Below are positions 52,731 to 61,027 of a stretch of 64,000 nucleotides of DNA, piece by piece. The stretch is from the NCBI GenBank assembly GCA_032161045.1, contig JAVHTH010000016.1; one strand, 5' to 3'. The stretch comes from Fervidibacter sinensis. Lineage in GTDB: Bacteria > Armatimonadota > Fervidibacteria > Fervidibacterales > Fervidibacteraceae. The notes under the pieces were generated by a model. It saw only the letters and a program-made list of their open reading frames with translations, had not been told where the DNA came from and searched no databases. Position numbers and translations under genes: made by a program. Position 1 is the first letter of the stretch. Every line of letters begins with the position of its first letter.

Positions 52731-54485
52731 ATGAGATTTTTGCGGGTTGCACTTGCACAAATCAATGCGACTGTTGGAGATGTTGAGGGCAACTTTCGCA
52801 AAATCGCTGAAGGGATTGAAAAGGCGAAGGAAGTGAGGGCTGATGTCGTTGCTTTCCCTGAGTTAGCGGTGACAGGTTACCCACCTGAAGATTTGCTTTT
52901 CAAGCCGCATTTTGTCCAGCGAAACAAGGAAGCCATCTTGGAACTTGCAAAACTCGTGCCCAAATCTCTCGTCGCCGTCGTCGGTTTCGTTGATGAAGAC
53001 GGAGACATTTTCAACGCCGCAGCCATTTTGCACGATGGCAAAGTGGTTGCTGTCTATCGCAAACACTATCTGCCCAATTACGGTGTTTTTGACGAGTTCC
53101 GTTACTTCCAGCAAGGCAGCGAAGCGTTAGTTTTGTCGCTAAATGGTGCCCGCATTGGCATCACCATTTGCGAGGACATTTGGTATCCCGGTGGTCCAGC
53201 CCGTGCCGAAGCGCTGCTTGGTGATGCTCAAATTTTGCTCAACATTTCATCGTCGCCCTATCACATGAGCAAGTTGGCATGGCGCGAGCGAATGCTCGCT
53301 GTCAGGGCAAACGATAACTTAGCGGCAATCGCTTATGTCAACTTGGTTGGCGGGCAAGATGAACTCGTTTTTGACGGGGCAAGTTTGGTTGTAAACGAAC
53401 AAGGCGAAATTATCGCCCGAGCCAAACAGTTTGGGGAGGACTTCCTCGTCGCCGATATTGACTTAGTCGGCATCATGCGAGCAAGGCTGCACGATCCAAG
53501 GAGACGGCAGGATAAGGTGGCATTGGGCACTAAGGAGTGGGGACTGGACAAAGTTAAGATCATAGAACTGCCTTTTGAGCAAGCACAACCAAAACCCGCA
53601 ATTGAGCAACGAATTGAGACTCCAATGCCGAGAGTCGCGGAAGTCTACTGGGCATTGGTTTTAGCCACACGAGATTACTTGCACAAAAACGGTATGACCG
53701 ATGCGGTTGTTGGGTTGAGTGGAGGCATTGACAGTTCATTAACTTGCTGCATTGCTACTGATGCGCTGGGACGCGAACATGTCACAGGTGTGGCAATGCC
53801 CGGACCATACTCATCGCAGCACAGTCTTGAAGATGCTGAGGCGCTGGCTCGCAACTTGGGCATCCGTTTTCTCGTCATCCCTATCACTGGCGTCTTTGAA
53901 GCGTTCCTGAAAACTTTGAGCGATGTCTTTCGGGGCATGCCCCAAGATGTCACCGAGGAGAATTTGCAGGCTCGCATTCGCGGGACGATTTTGATGGCGC
54001 TGTCAAATAAATTCGGTTGGCTCGTTTTAACAACGGGAAACAAAAGCGAGGGAAGCACAGGTTACTGCACCCTTTATGGCGACACTGCTGGCGGCTTTGC
54101 AGTGCTCAAAGATGTTTACAAAACGCTCGTTTATGAGTTGGCGGCGTATGTAAATGAGAAGGCTGGGCGCGAAATCATCCCGCGCCGTGTTTTTGAGAAG
54201 CCACCGAGCGCCGAACTCAGACCCGGACAAGTTGACCAAGAGAAGTTGCCACCGTATCCTTTGCTTGACGCAATTTTGCAGGCTTATGTTGAAGAAGACC
54301 GAAGCGTTCACGACATCGTTGCAATGGGTTACGATGAAACTACGGTGCGAAAAGTGGCATGGATGGTTGACAGCAGCGAATACAAGCGCCGACAATTGCC
54401 GCCGGGACCGAAAATAACCCATCGCGCCTTCGGCAAAGACCGCAGGTTACCTATCACCAACAGGTGGCGGGAGTGGGAAGGATGA
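52731..54485 (+). CDS. nadE: Glutamine-dependent NAD+ synthetase
   Basis: A two-domain enzyme of 584 residues making NAD+ from deamido-NAD+, ATP and glutamine. The N-terminal nitrilase-fold glutaminase (about 1-270) has its triad in FPELAVTGYPP (Glu), YRKHYLPNYGVFDE (Lys) and ICEDIWYPGG (Cys). The C-terminal synthetase domain (about 300-560) carries the PP-loop GLSGGIDSSLT and later TGNKSEGSTGYCTLYGD. The start is ATG 52731 with GAGGGG very close; a TTG three codons in is an alternative. Its stop overlaps the antitoxin gene (ATGA), giving an unusual dxs-nadE-toxin/antitoxin run. Confidence 0.95.
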   Translation: MRFLRVALAQINATVGDVEGNFRKIAEGIEKAKEVRADVVAFPELAVTGYPPEDLLFKPHFVQRNKEAILELAKLVPKSLVAVVGFVDEDGDIFNAAAILHDGKVVAVYRKHYLPNYGVFDEFRYFQQGSEALVLSLNGARIGITICEDIWYPGGPARAEALLGDAQILLNISSSPYHMSKLAWRERMLAVRANDNLAAIAYVNLVGGQDELVFDGASLVVNEQGEIIARAKQFGEDFLVADIDLVGIMRARLHDPRRRQDKVALGTKEWGLDKVKIIELPFEQAQPKPAIEQRIETPMPRVAEVYWALVLATRDYLHKNGMTDAVVGLSGGIDSSLTCCIATDALGREHVTGVAMPGPYSSQHSLEDAEALARNLGIRFLVIPITGVFEAFLKTLSDVFRGMPQDVTEENLQARIRGTILMALSNKFGWLVLTTGNKSEGSTGYCTLYGDTAGGFAVLKDVYKTLVYELAAYVNEKAGREIIPRRVFEKPPSAELRPGQVDQEKLPPYPLLDAILQAYVEEDRSVHDIVAMGYDETTVRKVAWMVDSSEYKRRQLPPGPKITHRAFGKDRRLPITNRWREWEG

Positions 54486-54802
54486 GGAAAAGCGAGAAGT
54501 CAATAGTTTTGCCAACCGAGTTACACCGTTACTTTTGGGACATTGACCCGAAACGGCTGAATGTGCGACGCTTCCGCCAATTCGTCATTGAACGGATTTT
54601 GGAGTTCGGCGATGAAAACGCGATCCGTTGGTTGCGACAAACTTTCGGCGACGATGCGATAAAGGAAGTCGTTTGCAAGAGCCGTCGCATCTCAAAACGG
54701 ACGGCAAATTTTTGGAGACTTCTTCTGGACATCCCGAAGGGGCAAATAGCATGTTTGTCCAAACGCTCCCAAAACCCGCTCAGTCGCTTTTGGAGAAGTT
54801 AG
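54482..54802 (+). CDS. DUF6922-type antitoxin-like protein
   Basis: A 106-residue protein. The core LHRYFWDIDPKRLNVRRFRQFVIERILEFG, followed by AIRWLRQTFG and RRISKRTANFW, matches the DUF6922 domain that is regularly found just before AbiEii-type nucleotidyltransferase toxins. It is helical and basic, and probably binds the toxin or DNA. The ATG at 54482 overlaps the nadE stop; a GTG at 54464 is an alternative start. Its last 52 bases overlap the toxin gene, the normal tight arrangement of a toxin-antitoxin pair. Antitoxin activity is inferred from family and neighbour. Confidence 0.78.
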   Translation: MRKSEKSIVLPTELHRYFWDIDPKRLNVRRFRQFVIERILEFGDENAIRWLRQTFGDDAIKEVVCKSRRISKRTANFWRLLLDIPKGQIACLSKRSQNPLSRFWRS

Positions 54803-55377
54803 GACGACAAAAGTGGATGCAAAACTTTTATCTTGCCGGTGGAAGTGGTGCTGCTTTGCATTTGGGGCATCGTGTTTCAGAGGACTTGGACTTTTTCACT
54901 CAAAGTGACCTTGATACTGGGGCATTGACTCAAAGGCTTAAACGACTTGGCGAATTTGAACTTCAAACGGAAGCGTGGGGGACAGTAACCGGCATCCTTT
55001 GCGGAGTTCGTGTAAGTTTTTTCACCTATGCTTACCCGCTCGTTGAGCCAACCCATAAACTTTTTGGCGTCAATGTTGCAAGTTTGGCTGACATCGGCTT
55101 AATGAAATTGATTGCCATCTCACAAAGGGGGAGCAGGCGAGATTTTGTTGATTTGTTCTTCATCTGCCAAAAGTTACCTTTGGAACGATTGCTGGCTTTG
55201 TTGCCGAGAAAGTATTCCGGCGTCAATTACAGCCTGAACCACATCTTGCGAAGTTTGGTCTACTTTGCTGATGCGGAAGTTGAACCTATGCCAAGAATGT
55301 TACGCTCTATTCGTTGGACGGCTGTCAAACGGTTCTTTGAAAGCGAGGTTAAGAAAATTGCGCGGGCAAAATTTTAA
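54751..55377 (+). CDS. AbiEii/AbiGii-family nucleotidyltransferase toxin
   Basis: A 208-residue nucleotidyltransferase-fold protein. The active-site motif GGSGAALHLGHRVSEDLDFF (near residues 28-47) is the signature of AbiEii/MenA-like toxins, which modify tRNA or other targets with nucleotides. Further support comes from ASLADIGLMKLIAISQRG followed by RRDFVDLFFI. The start at 54751 has GAAGGGGC upstream and leaves the catalytic domain complete; the open frame begins at 54628 inside the antitoxin. Type IV toxin-antitoxin or phage-defence function is known for the family, but for this pair it is inference. Confidence 0.85.
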   Translation: MFVQTLPKPAQSLLEKLGRQKWMQNFYLAGGSGAALHLGHRVSEDLDFFTQSDLDTGALTQRLKRLGEFELQTEAWGTVTGILCGVRVSFFTYAYPLVEPTHKLFGVNVASLADIGLMKLIAISQRGSRRDFVDLFFICQKLPLERLLALLPRKYSGVNYSLNHILRSLVYFADAEVEPMPRMLRSIRWTAVKRFFESEVKKIARAKF

Positions 55378-55403
55378 TTGCTGCTCGGAGGTGAAATGGT
55401 CCG

Positions 55404-57638
55404 GTGGAAACGATGCTTGAAAAAGCGTTAGCGCTCGGCATGACGGAAGACGAGTTCCGGCAAGTTTGCGAAATTTTGGGGCGTGAACCGACGGATACGG
55501 AATTGGCGATGTTCAGCGTTGAGTGGAGCGAGCATTGCGGTTACGGTCGGTCAAAGCAGTGGCTCAGACTGCTGCCCCGCGATGTCGGCAAGTATCGTGC
55601 TGCTGCAGGTGGAGATGCGGGTGGAATTGAAGTCAAGCCGGGACTTTGGGTCCTGTTCAAAATGGAGAGCCATAACCACCCATCGCAAATTGAGCCGAAA
55701 AGCGGCGCGGCGACGGGAATCGGGGGCATCGTCCGCGACATTTTGGCGATGGGCGCAAGACCTATCGCTCTCGTTGACACTCTGCGCTTTGCGGAACCTT
55801 CCGACCCAAAGGCACGCTACATCTTCACGGGCGTCGTTGATGGGATAAGTTGGTATGGAAATTGCATTGGGGTCCCAACCGTTGCAGGTGAAGTCGGTTT
55901 CAACGATTGCTATAAGACGAACTGCCTTGTCGGTGTCATGTGTATTGGCGTAGCGCGGGAGCACGAACTGATGACGAGCGCAGCGAAAGGTGTCGGCAAC
56001 GCTGTCGTCTATGTCGGGAACGCGACAGGGCGAGACGGTATCGGCGGTTGTTCCATTCTCGCAAGTAAGGAGATGCGAGAGGAATTGGAAATGCGCCCCA
56101 CAGTGCAATTGGGTGACCCGTTCGCTGAAAAGTGCTTGATTGAAGCCTGCTTGGAAGCATACAAAACTGGTGCAGTGGTCGCTGTCAAAGACATGGGCGC
56201 TGCAGGGCTCACTTGCACGACCGTTGAGATGGCGGCAGCGGGTGGCGTTGGCATGGTCGTTGATATTTCGCTTGTTCCCAAGCGCGAACCCGATATGGAA
56301 CCTTGGGAAGTAATGATGAGCGAAAGTCAAGAGCGGATGCTGCTCATCGTTGAAAAAGGACGCGAAAGCGAAATCAAACGAATTTTTGACAGATGGGGGC
56401 TTCATTGCGTTACCATTGGGCGCATCACAGATGACCGCACAGTGAGAATTTACGATGGGGACGAATTGGTTGCGGAAATTCCCGCAGAAGCGATCGCTGA
56501 AGCGCCCATCAAAAACTTGCCGATGCAAAAGCCCGATTACATTGATGAAGTGCGTCGGTTTGATTTCTCGCAATTGCCTGAACCTGATGATTACACCGAC
56601 GCCCTTTTGCACTTGCTCTCGTCACCAAACATCGCCAGCAAGGCTTGGGTTTATGAGCAGTATGACCACATGGTTCAGGTCAACACTGTCGTTTTACCCG
56701 GAGTTGCAGACGCAGCAGTTTTACGGTTGAAGGATTGGGATGAAAAATTGGGCATTGCGGTGACTGCTGACTGCAACTCGCTTTACTGCTACCTTGACCC
56801 TTACCGCGGTGCTCAATTGGCGGTTGCCGAAGCGGCGCGTAACTTAAGTTGCGTTGGCGCTGAACCTGCAGGAGTAACCGATTGTTTGTGCTTTGGCAAC
56901 CCAGACAAACCCGACCGTTACTGGCAGTTCGTTGAAAGTGTCAAGGGAATTGCTGATGCTTGTCGTGAGTTGAATGTTCCCGTCGTTAGCGGCAATGTCA
57001 GTTTTTACAACGAGAGCGAAATCAGCGTCGTCCATCCTTCACCGCTCATTGGCATGGTCGGGGTTTTGGAAGATGTTAGCCGGCACGCAACGATGGCGTT
57101 TAAGGATGAAGGCGACATCATCGTGCTGTTAGGTGTTTGCCGAAACGAACTTGGTGGCAGCGAATATGTTAGGTGGCGGTTTGGGCTTGAAGTTGGGGAA
57201 CCGCCAAAACTTGATTGGCGTTTAGAAAAAGCGGTGCAGGCAGTTTGCAGGGAAGGAATAAAGCGGGGTTTGATCAAATCCGCCCACGATTGCAGTGAAG
57301 GTGGGTTAGCAGTCTGTTTGGCAGAATGTTGTATAGCGGGAGAAATCGGTGCTACGGTTGATTTGCCCTTTAACGCGTTGGAAGGTGAATTTGGGGGACG
57401 GTTCTCAGCGTTGCTATTTGGCGAATCCGTTTCGCGAATTATCGTCACTGTCGCCCCATCTGCCCTTGAGGAATTGCAGGAAATTGCGAAGAGGTATAAT
57501 TGTCCAATGTTCGCAATAGGCAAGGTTGGGGGAAGCAAATTGGAAATCGCTTTTGCCGGCAAAGAGTTGGTCAAAGAGGAGGTGAGCAATCTCAAAGTTG
57601 TTTGGTCAACAGCGCTGGCTCAACAAGTGGGTTCGTGA
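55404..57638 (+). CDS. purL: Phosphoribosylformylglycinamidine synthase subunit PurL
   Basis: PurL, with PurQ and PurS, converts FGAR to FGAM in purine synthesis. The 744 residues are the small-type PurL. Visible motifs are the ATP/FGAR region MESHNHPSQIEP, GGIGGIVRDILAMGARP-like stretches, DMGAAGLTCTTVEMA, and the second AIRS-like half with GNVSFYNES and SAHDCSEGGLAVCLAE. The GTG at 55404 is the start with GGAGGTG upstream at a slightly long spacing; an ATG three codons in is the alternative. purQ and purS are not in the window. Confidence 0.95.
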   Translation: METMLEKALALGMTEDEFRQVCEILGREPTDTELAMFSVEWSEHCGYGRSKQWLRLLPRDVGKYRAAAGGDAGGIEVKPGLWVLFKMESHNHPSQIEPKSGAATGIGGIVRDILAMGARPIALVDTLRFAEPSDPKARYIFTGVVDGISWYGNCIGVPTVAGEVGFNDCYKTNCLVGVMCIGVAREHELMTSAAKGVGNAVVYVGNATGRDGIGGCSILASKEMREELEMRPTVQLGDPFAEKCLIEACLEAYKTGAVVAVKDMGAAGLTCTTVEMAAAGGVGMVVDISLVPKREPDMEPWEVMMSESQERMLLIVEKGRESEIKRIFDRWGLHCVTIGRITDDRTVRIYDGDELVAEIPAEAIAEAPIKNLPMQKPDYIDEVRRFDFSQLPEPDDYTDALLHLLSSPNIASKAWVYEQYDHMVQVNTVVLPGVADAAVLRLKDWDEKLGIAVTADCNSLYCYLDPYRGAQLAVAEAARNLSCVGAEPAGVTDCLCFGNPDKPDRYWQFVESVKGIADACRELNVPVVSGNVSFYNESEISVVHPSPLIGMVGVLEDVSRHATMAFKDEGDIIVLLGVCRNELGGSEYVRWRFGLEVGEPPKLDWRLEKAVQAVCREGIKRGLIKSAHDCSEGGLAVCLAECCIAGEIGATVDLPFNALEGEFGGRFSALLFGESVSRIIVTVAPSALEELQEIAKRYNCPMFAIGKVGGSKLEIAFAGKELVKEEVSNLKVVWSTALAQQVGS

Positions 57639-57692
57639 AATTTAATGCACCTTGTTGGGTTTACTCAAACCTTTTGTTGGGAGGTGTTTGGC

Positions 57693-58319
57693 ATGCGATT
57701 TCTCAACTGGCGCAGCGGTAATGAATGGTTGGAAGAAGCAAATCAAGAATCCGCACAGGATATTGAAAAGATTGCCCGACCACAATGGAACATCCCGATG
57801 GACGAATTTATCCCAAAGCCGCCGCACCGAATTTGGCGGGTTGGTGCGTTCATTGATGTCCAAAACATTTACATGTGTGTCAAGTCAGTTTTCGGACACA
57901 CGAAAATCAACTACCGAGTTTTGCGAGACTTTTTGACCCGAGACGGCGCATTGGTCAAGATGGTTGCGTTCACCTGCTATGACCCAGAAAACCGCTCACA
58001 AGTTGACTTCATGCACGCTTTGGCGTTGATGGGTTATCGCGTCGTTGCCAAACCGCTCAAACGGATGCCCGACGGAAACATCAAAGCGAGCATGGACATG
58101 GAGATGGCGTTGGAGATTTTGGTTTCCGCACCGTATCTTGACGAAATCGTTTTGGTTACAGGCGATGGCGATTTCGCACCCATAGTTGACTATGTTGCGA
58201 GGATGGGGAAAATCGTTAAGGTCATTGGTCCAGACAGGTTGACATCGCCTGACCTCATCCGCTGCTGCGACCATTTCATCAACCTTGCCCAAATTGACGG
58301 CATCTTCTCGGTTGAATGA
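57693..58319 (+). CDS. NYN-domain protein (LabA/DUF88-like PIN-fold nuclease)
   Basis: About 208 residues with a PIN-like NYN domain expected to cleave RNA. The acidic catalytic set is visible: AFIDVQNI, KASMDMEMALEIL and LVTGDGDFAPIVDY. The N-terminal 55 residues before the domain are charged. GGGAGGTG lies six bases before the ATG at 57693, so a longer frame from 57645 is rejected. It follows purL after 54 bases in the same direction and probably shares its transcript. Substrate unknown. Confidence 0.88.
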   Translation: MRFLNWRSGNEWLEEANQESAQDIEKIARPQWNIPMDEFIPKPPHRIWRVGAFIDVQNIYMCVKSVFGHTKINYRVLRDFLTRDGALVKMVAFTCYDPENRSQVDFMHALALMGYRVVAKPLKRMPDGNIKASMDMEMALEILVSAPYLDEIVLVTGDGDFAPIVDYVARMGKIVKVIGPDRLTSPDLIRCCDHFINLAQIDGIFSVE

Positions 58320-58650
58320 GAGCAAAATGCTGTTGAGTCGTTTCAAAAACCGCCTGAGGGGACAGATCCCTGCCTGACCGTAAACGAGATTTGGCAAGAA
58401 TCAGTGCTGCATAAACGGAGCCCTCAGGATAGGGGTTTTGAATCTTTTACTGCGTTCAAGATGGCGTCAGCGACAGCATGCTGAATTGCGACGCAAAGGG
58501 AATGGAAATCACACTTTTTGTTGNNNNNNNNNNNNNNNNNNNNNNNNNNNNNNNNNNNNNNNNNNNNNNNNNNNNNNNNNNNNNNNNNNNNNNNNNNNNN
58601 NNNNNNNNNNNNNNNNNNNNNNNAGAATCAGTGCTGCATAAACGGAGCCC
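58320..58650. other. Gene-free stretch with second assembly gap
   Basis: No gene is supported here. It consists of about 77 unique bases after the NYN gene, a duplicated 127-base block (58397-58523), 100 Ns and the start of the second copy of the block. The first block repeats the 3' end of the S58 peptidase gene and is an artefact. Confidence 0.8.
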
Positions 58651-58750
58651 TCAGGATAGGGGTTTTGAATCTTTTACTGCGTTCAAGATGGCGTCAGCGA
58701 CAGCATGCTGAATTGCGACGCAAAGGGAATGGAAATCACACTTTTTGTTG
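58397..58750. other. Scaffold gap flanked by an exact 127-base duplication
   Basis: Bases 58397-58523 equal 58624-58750 exactly, around 100 Ns. As at the first gap, the length of 127 matches a de Bruijn k-mer overlap, so the real locus probably has one copy and the S58 peptidase gene ends about 104 bases from the NYN gene. Confidence 0.85.
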
Positions 58751-59589
58751 CCGACCGAAGCGACGACAGCAAAGTCACCGTCATACATTGTGTGTGCCGG
58801 TCGGACGGCAAGCGCCAATCCGTTTTGTGCCCACTGGGCTGCTTTAGTTGCCTGCAATTTCGTCAACCCGACATCGGTCACAACACAAACGAGGGTTGTG
58901 TTCTCACCGACGAGCATCGGCGTGAACCCTTTGCCCAGTTCCCCACTCAGCAAATAACTTTCGGCATTGATCCATTTCCCCGTCTGCGGGTCACGGGCAC
59001 CTGCAATGATTTCGCCTGTTCTCCAATTCACCACATCGCCCCAAGCATTGACAACTGCTAAGGCAGCGACATGAGCGTGGTTGCCAATTGACTTGAAAGA
59101 AATTCCAATCCCACCAGTCATGGCAAACTCCATTCCCTTGACTTTTCCAACCGTCGCACCTGTCCCAGCGCCGACATTGCCTTGACTTATCTCGGAAGGC
59201 GATGCAACTTGACATGCGTTGTATCCCCATTCCTTTTTCGGTCTCACATTTGCTGAACCAACCCTGAGGTCAAACACGACGCCGCCAACAACAATTGGGA
59301 CTTTGGCGACTTGAGTATCAAACCCGATGCCTTTTTCTTCTAACCATTGCATCACCCCAAAAACGCTTTCCAAGCCAAAAGCGCTGCCGCCGGTGAAAAC
59401 GACCGCGTGAATTTGCGGGACAAGGTGAAGGGGCGAAGCAGTATCAGTTCCAAAAGTCCCAGATGCGCCACCTCTCACTTCCACACCTGCAGTTGCGCCG
59501 TGCTCAAACAAGATAACTGTCACTCCAGTTTTGTTTTCCAAATCCGTGATATGTCCAACCTTCACACCCTCAAAAACCGACCAATCCAT
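58651..59589 (-). CDS. S58 (DmpA/P1) family peptidase
   Basis: A self-processing N-terminal-nucleophile aminopeptidase of 312 residues. The family hallmarks are GVKVGHITD near the start, FTGGSAFGLESVFG, and GNVGAGTGATVGKVKG followed by TGGIGIS, where autocleavage normally exposes a nucleophilic serine or threonine. There is no signal peptide. The ATG at 59589 has GAGGTG six bases upstream; the frame runs on through the adjacent repeat and is not coding there. The 3' end lies in the 127-base block next to the scaffold gap. Members cleave D-amino-acid amides or beta-peptides; the substrate here is unknown. Confidence 0.87.
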   Translation of the reverse strand: MDWSVFEGVKVGHITDLENKTGVTVILFEHGATAGVEVRGGASGTFGTDTASPLHLVPQIHAVVFTGGSAFGLESVFGVMQWLEEKGIGFDTQVAKVPIVVGGVVFDLRVGSANVRPKKEWGYNACQVASPSEISQGNVGAGTGATVGKVKGMEFAMTGGIGISFKSIGNHAHVAALAVVNAWGDVVNWRTGEIIAGARDPQTGKWINAESYLLSGELGKGFTPMLVGENTTLVCVVTDVGLTKLQATKAAQWAQNGLALAVRPAHTMYDGDFAVVASVGNKKCDFHSLCVAIQHAVADAILNAVKDSKPLS

Positions 59590-59604
59590 CCACATCACCT
59601 CATC

Positions 59605-59669
59605 GTAGGGCGGGGTTTTACACCCCGACGAAGAACTTTTAGTCGGCACGGTATAAAACCGTGCCCTAC
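59605..59669. repeat. Cloverleaf repeat, GTAGGGC family, copy 3
   Basis: A perfect 7-bp outer stem GTAGGGC/GCCCTAC encloses GGGGTTTTACACCCC, a central hairpin around GAACTTTTAG, and GCACGGTATAAAACCGTGC. It begins immediately upstream of the ribosome binding site of the S58 peptidase gene. Confidence 0.8.
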
Positions 59670-59691
59670 TAATTGTCAAATTCCAATCATC

Positions 59692-59755
59692 GTGGGGCGG
59701 GGTTTTACACCCCCGCCGAATTTTTCTGTCGGCGCGGTTTAAAACCGTGTCCTAC
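59692..59755. repeat. Cloverleaf repeat, GTAGGGC family, copy 4
   Basis: Outer stem GTGGGGC/GTCCTAC (G-T pairs and a mismatch), first arm GGGGTTTTACACCCC, centre around AATTTTTCTG, second arm GCGCGGTTTAAAACCGTG. It starts 87 bases after copy 3, close to the 83-base period of the tandem pair at 21423. Confidence 0.75.
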
Positions 59756-59779
59756 GAATTCTCGCAATCTGAGGTTGAA

Positions 59780-60316
59780 TCATCGGCGCATCAATTGTTG
59801 CAGCAGTTGGAGGGCATGAGGGTGAGATGGGTTGCGTTCTAATTCGGTGCGCAATTCGGCAATCGCCTCATCCTTCAAACCTTTCCTCGCCAGAGCGACT
59901 GCCAAGTTGTAGTGGACATCCGGCATGTTGGGAAACAAGTCCGCCAACTTCCTCAAAATTGTCAAGGCTTCATCCAATTGCCCGAGGGCATCCAAAGTGG
60001 CGGCGAGGTTGATAAGCGCTGTCGCGTTTTGTGGGTCTAAAGCGGCAGCGAATTGAAAATGCTTGAGGGCTTCATCGTAACGCTTCAGCAAGTAGAGAGC
60101 CACACCAGCGTTTATGTGCCCTTCCATGTTGGAGGGTTCAAGTTCCAAGGATTGTTGAAGCAAGGCAAGGGCTTTTTGGGGCTTACCTTGTTTCAAGAAT
60201 TTCAACGCTTGTCTCCTCAAACTTTCGGCTGAAGGTGGTTTGCGCTCAAAAACCTTCTTAAGGCGCTGCCACATTTCCGTCACCACCTTGTCAAAGTCCA
60301 CAAATAATGATGCCAT
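59780..60316 (-). CDS. TPR-repeat protein
   Basis: A 178-residue soluble protein with four tetratricopeptide repeats in residues about 35-175 (ALKFLKQGKPQKALALLQQ, HINAGVALYLLKRYDEALKHF, ALINLAATLDALGQLDEAL, HYNLAVALARKGLKDEAI). TPRs mediate protein contacts. Two starts are possible: ATG 60316 with GAGGAAG close by, or ATG 60274 with AAGGTGG; the first 14 residues are not needed for the fold. It is divergent from the RbsD-like gene. Function unknown. Confidence 0.85.
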   Translation of the reverse strand: MASLFVDFDKVVTEMWQRLKKVFERKPPSAESLRRQALKFLKQGKPQKALALLQQSLELEPSNMEGHINAGVALYLLKRYDEALKHFQFAAALDPQNATALINLAATLDALGQLDEALTILRKLADLFPNMPDVHYNLAVALARKGLKDEAIAELRTELERNPSHPHALQLLQQLMRR

Positions 60317-60407
60317 GAAACTTCCTCAAAGAACAAAGCCGGCATTCAAATTGCTTGGACAGTGACACAATGTTGCAGGGCAAAAGATTGAAAGGAGGCG
60401 AACTTTG

Positions 60408-60920
60408 ATGGAGCGATGGGATTACGAACCATCCAACGAGTGGGACGAGGTTGAAGAACTTGAGGATTTGGAAGATTTGCTGCCTGTGTTGGGGCACAGA
60501 AATTGGATTCAGATCGCCGACATGGCTTTCCCTTCCCTCAACTCGCCGGGCGTGCAGACAATTTTGGTGGACGACGAAATTTTGCCCGTTTTGGATTTCG
60601 TGTTGGAACTCCTAAACGAGCAACCCCACATCCGACCAAATGTTTGGCTTGATGCGGAGTTGGATTTCATTCGGGAGGATTGGGCGCAGGGAATAACTCA
60701 ATTTCGCCGGGAGTTATATGAGCGCCTGCGAGGTCTTCCCGTGAACAAACTCCCACACGAGCAATTGATTGCCAAGTTGAGCGAAGTGAGCAAGCAATTC
60801 CAAGTGGTAGTCATCAAGACGCGGACTTGCTTGCCTTACACATCCGTTTTCTTGGAACTTGACTGCGCTTACTGGGACGAGCAAAGGGAACGGATGTTGA
60901 GGAACTCAATGGAACGATGA
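60408..60920 (+). CDS. RbsD/FucU mutarotase-like protein
   Basis: A 170-residue protein with an acidic N-terminal segment (DEVEELEDLEDLL) followed by an RbsD/FucU-like fold: LGHRNWIQIADMAFP corresponds to the family's GHGDxIvIaDanFP, and the C-terminal LPYTSVFLELD corresponds to PYANvil. RbsD and FucU interconvert sugar anomers. The key histidine is present, although the following residues differ (HRN for HGD), so the substrate or activity may have changed. AAAGGAGG lies nine bases before the ATG at 60408. A Gfo/Idh/MocA dehydrogenase follows about 107 bases later, which supports a sugar-conversion role. Confidence 0.72.
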   Translation: MERWDYEPSNEWDEVEELEDLEDLLPVLGHRNWIQIADMAFPSLNSPGVQTILVDDEILPVLDFVLELLNEQPHIRPNVWLDAELDFIREDWAQGITQFRRELYERLRGLPVNKLPHEQLIAKLSEVSKQFQVVVIKTRTCLPYTSVFLELDCAYWDEQRERMLRNSMER

Positions 60921-61027
60921 AAGTGATTTCGGCGAACGAAGAAGATGGCTTCTCTCCGTCACCGAAATTAGGCGCTTATGTCAGAGGCTTAACCCATTGA
61001 AAACTTTGCTTGGGGGGGGACAGAGCG

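Noticed and set aside
55551..56612. 353-residue open frame antisense to purL
   Set aside because: Shadow of purL, with unusual composition and no start context.
59605..59755. CRISPR array
   Set aside because: Repeats are self-complementary elements with short, related spacers and only two units; no cas genes.
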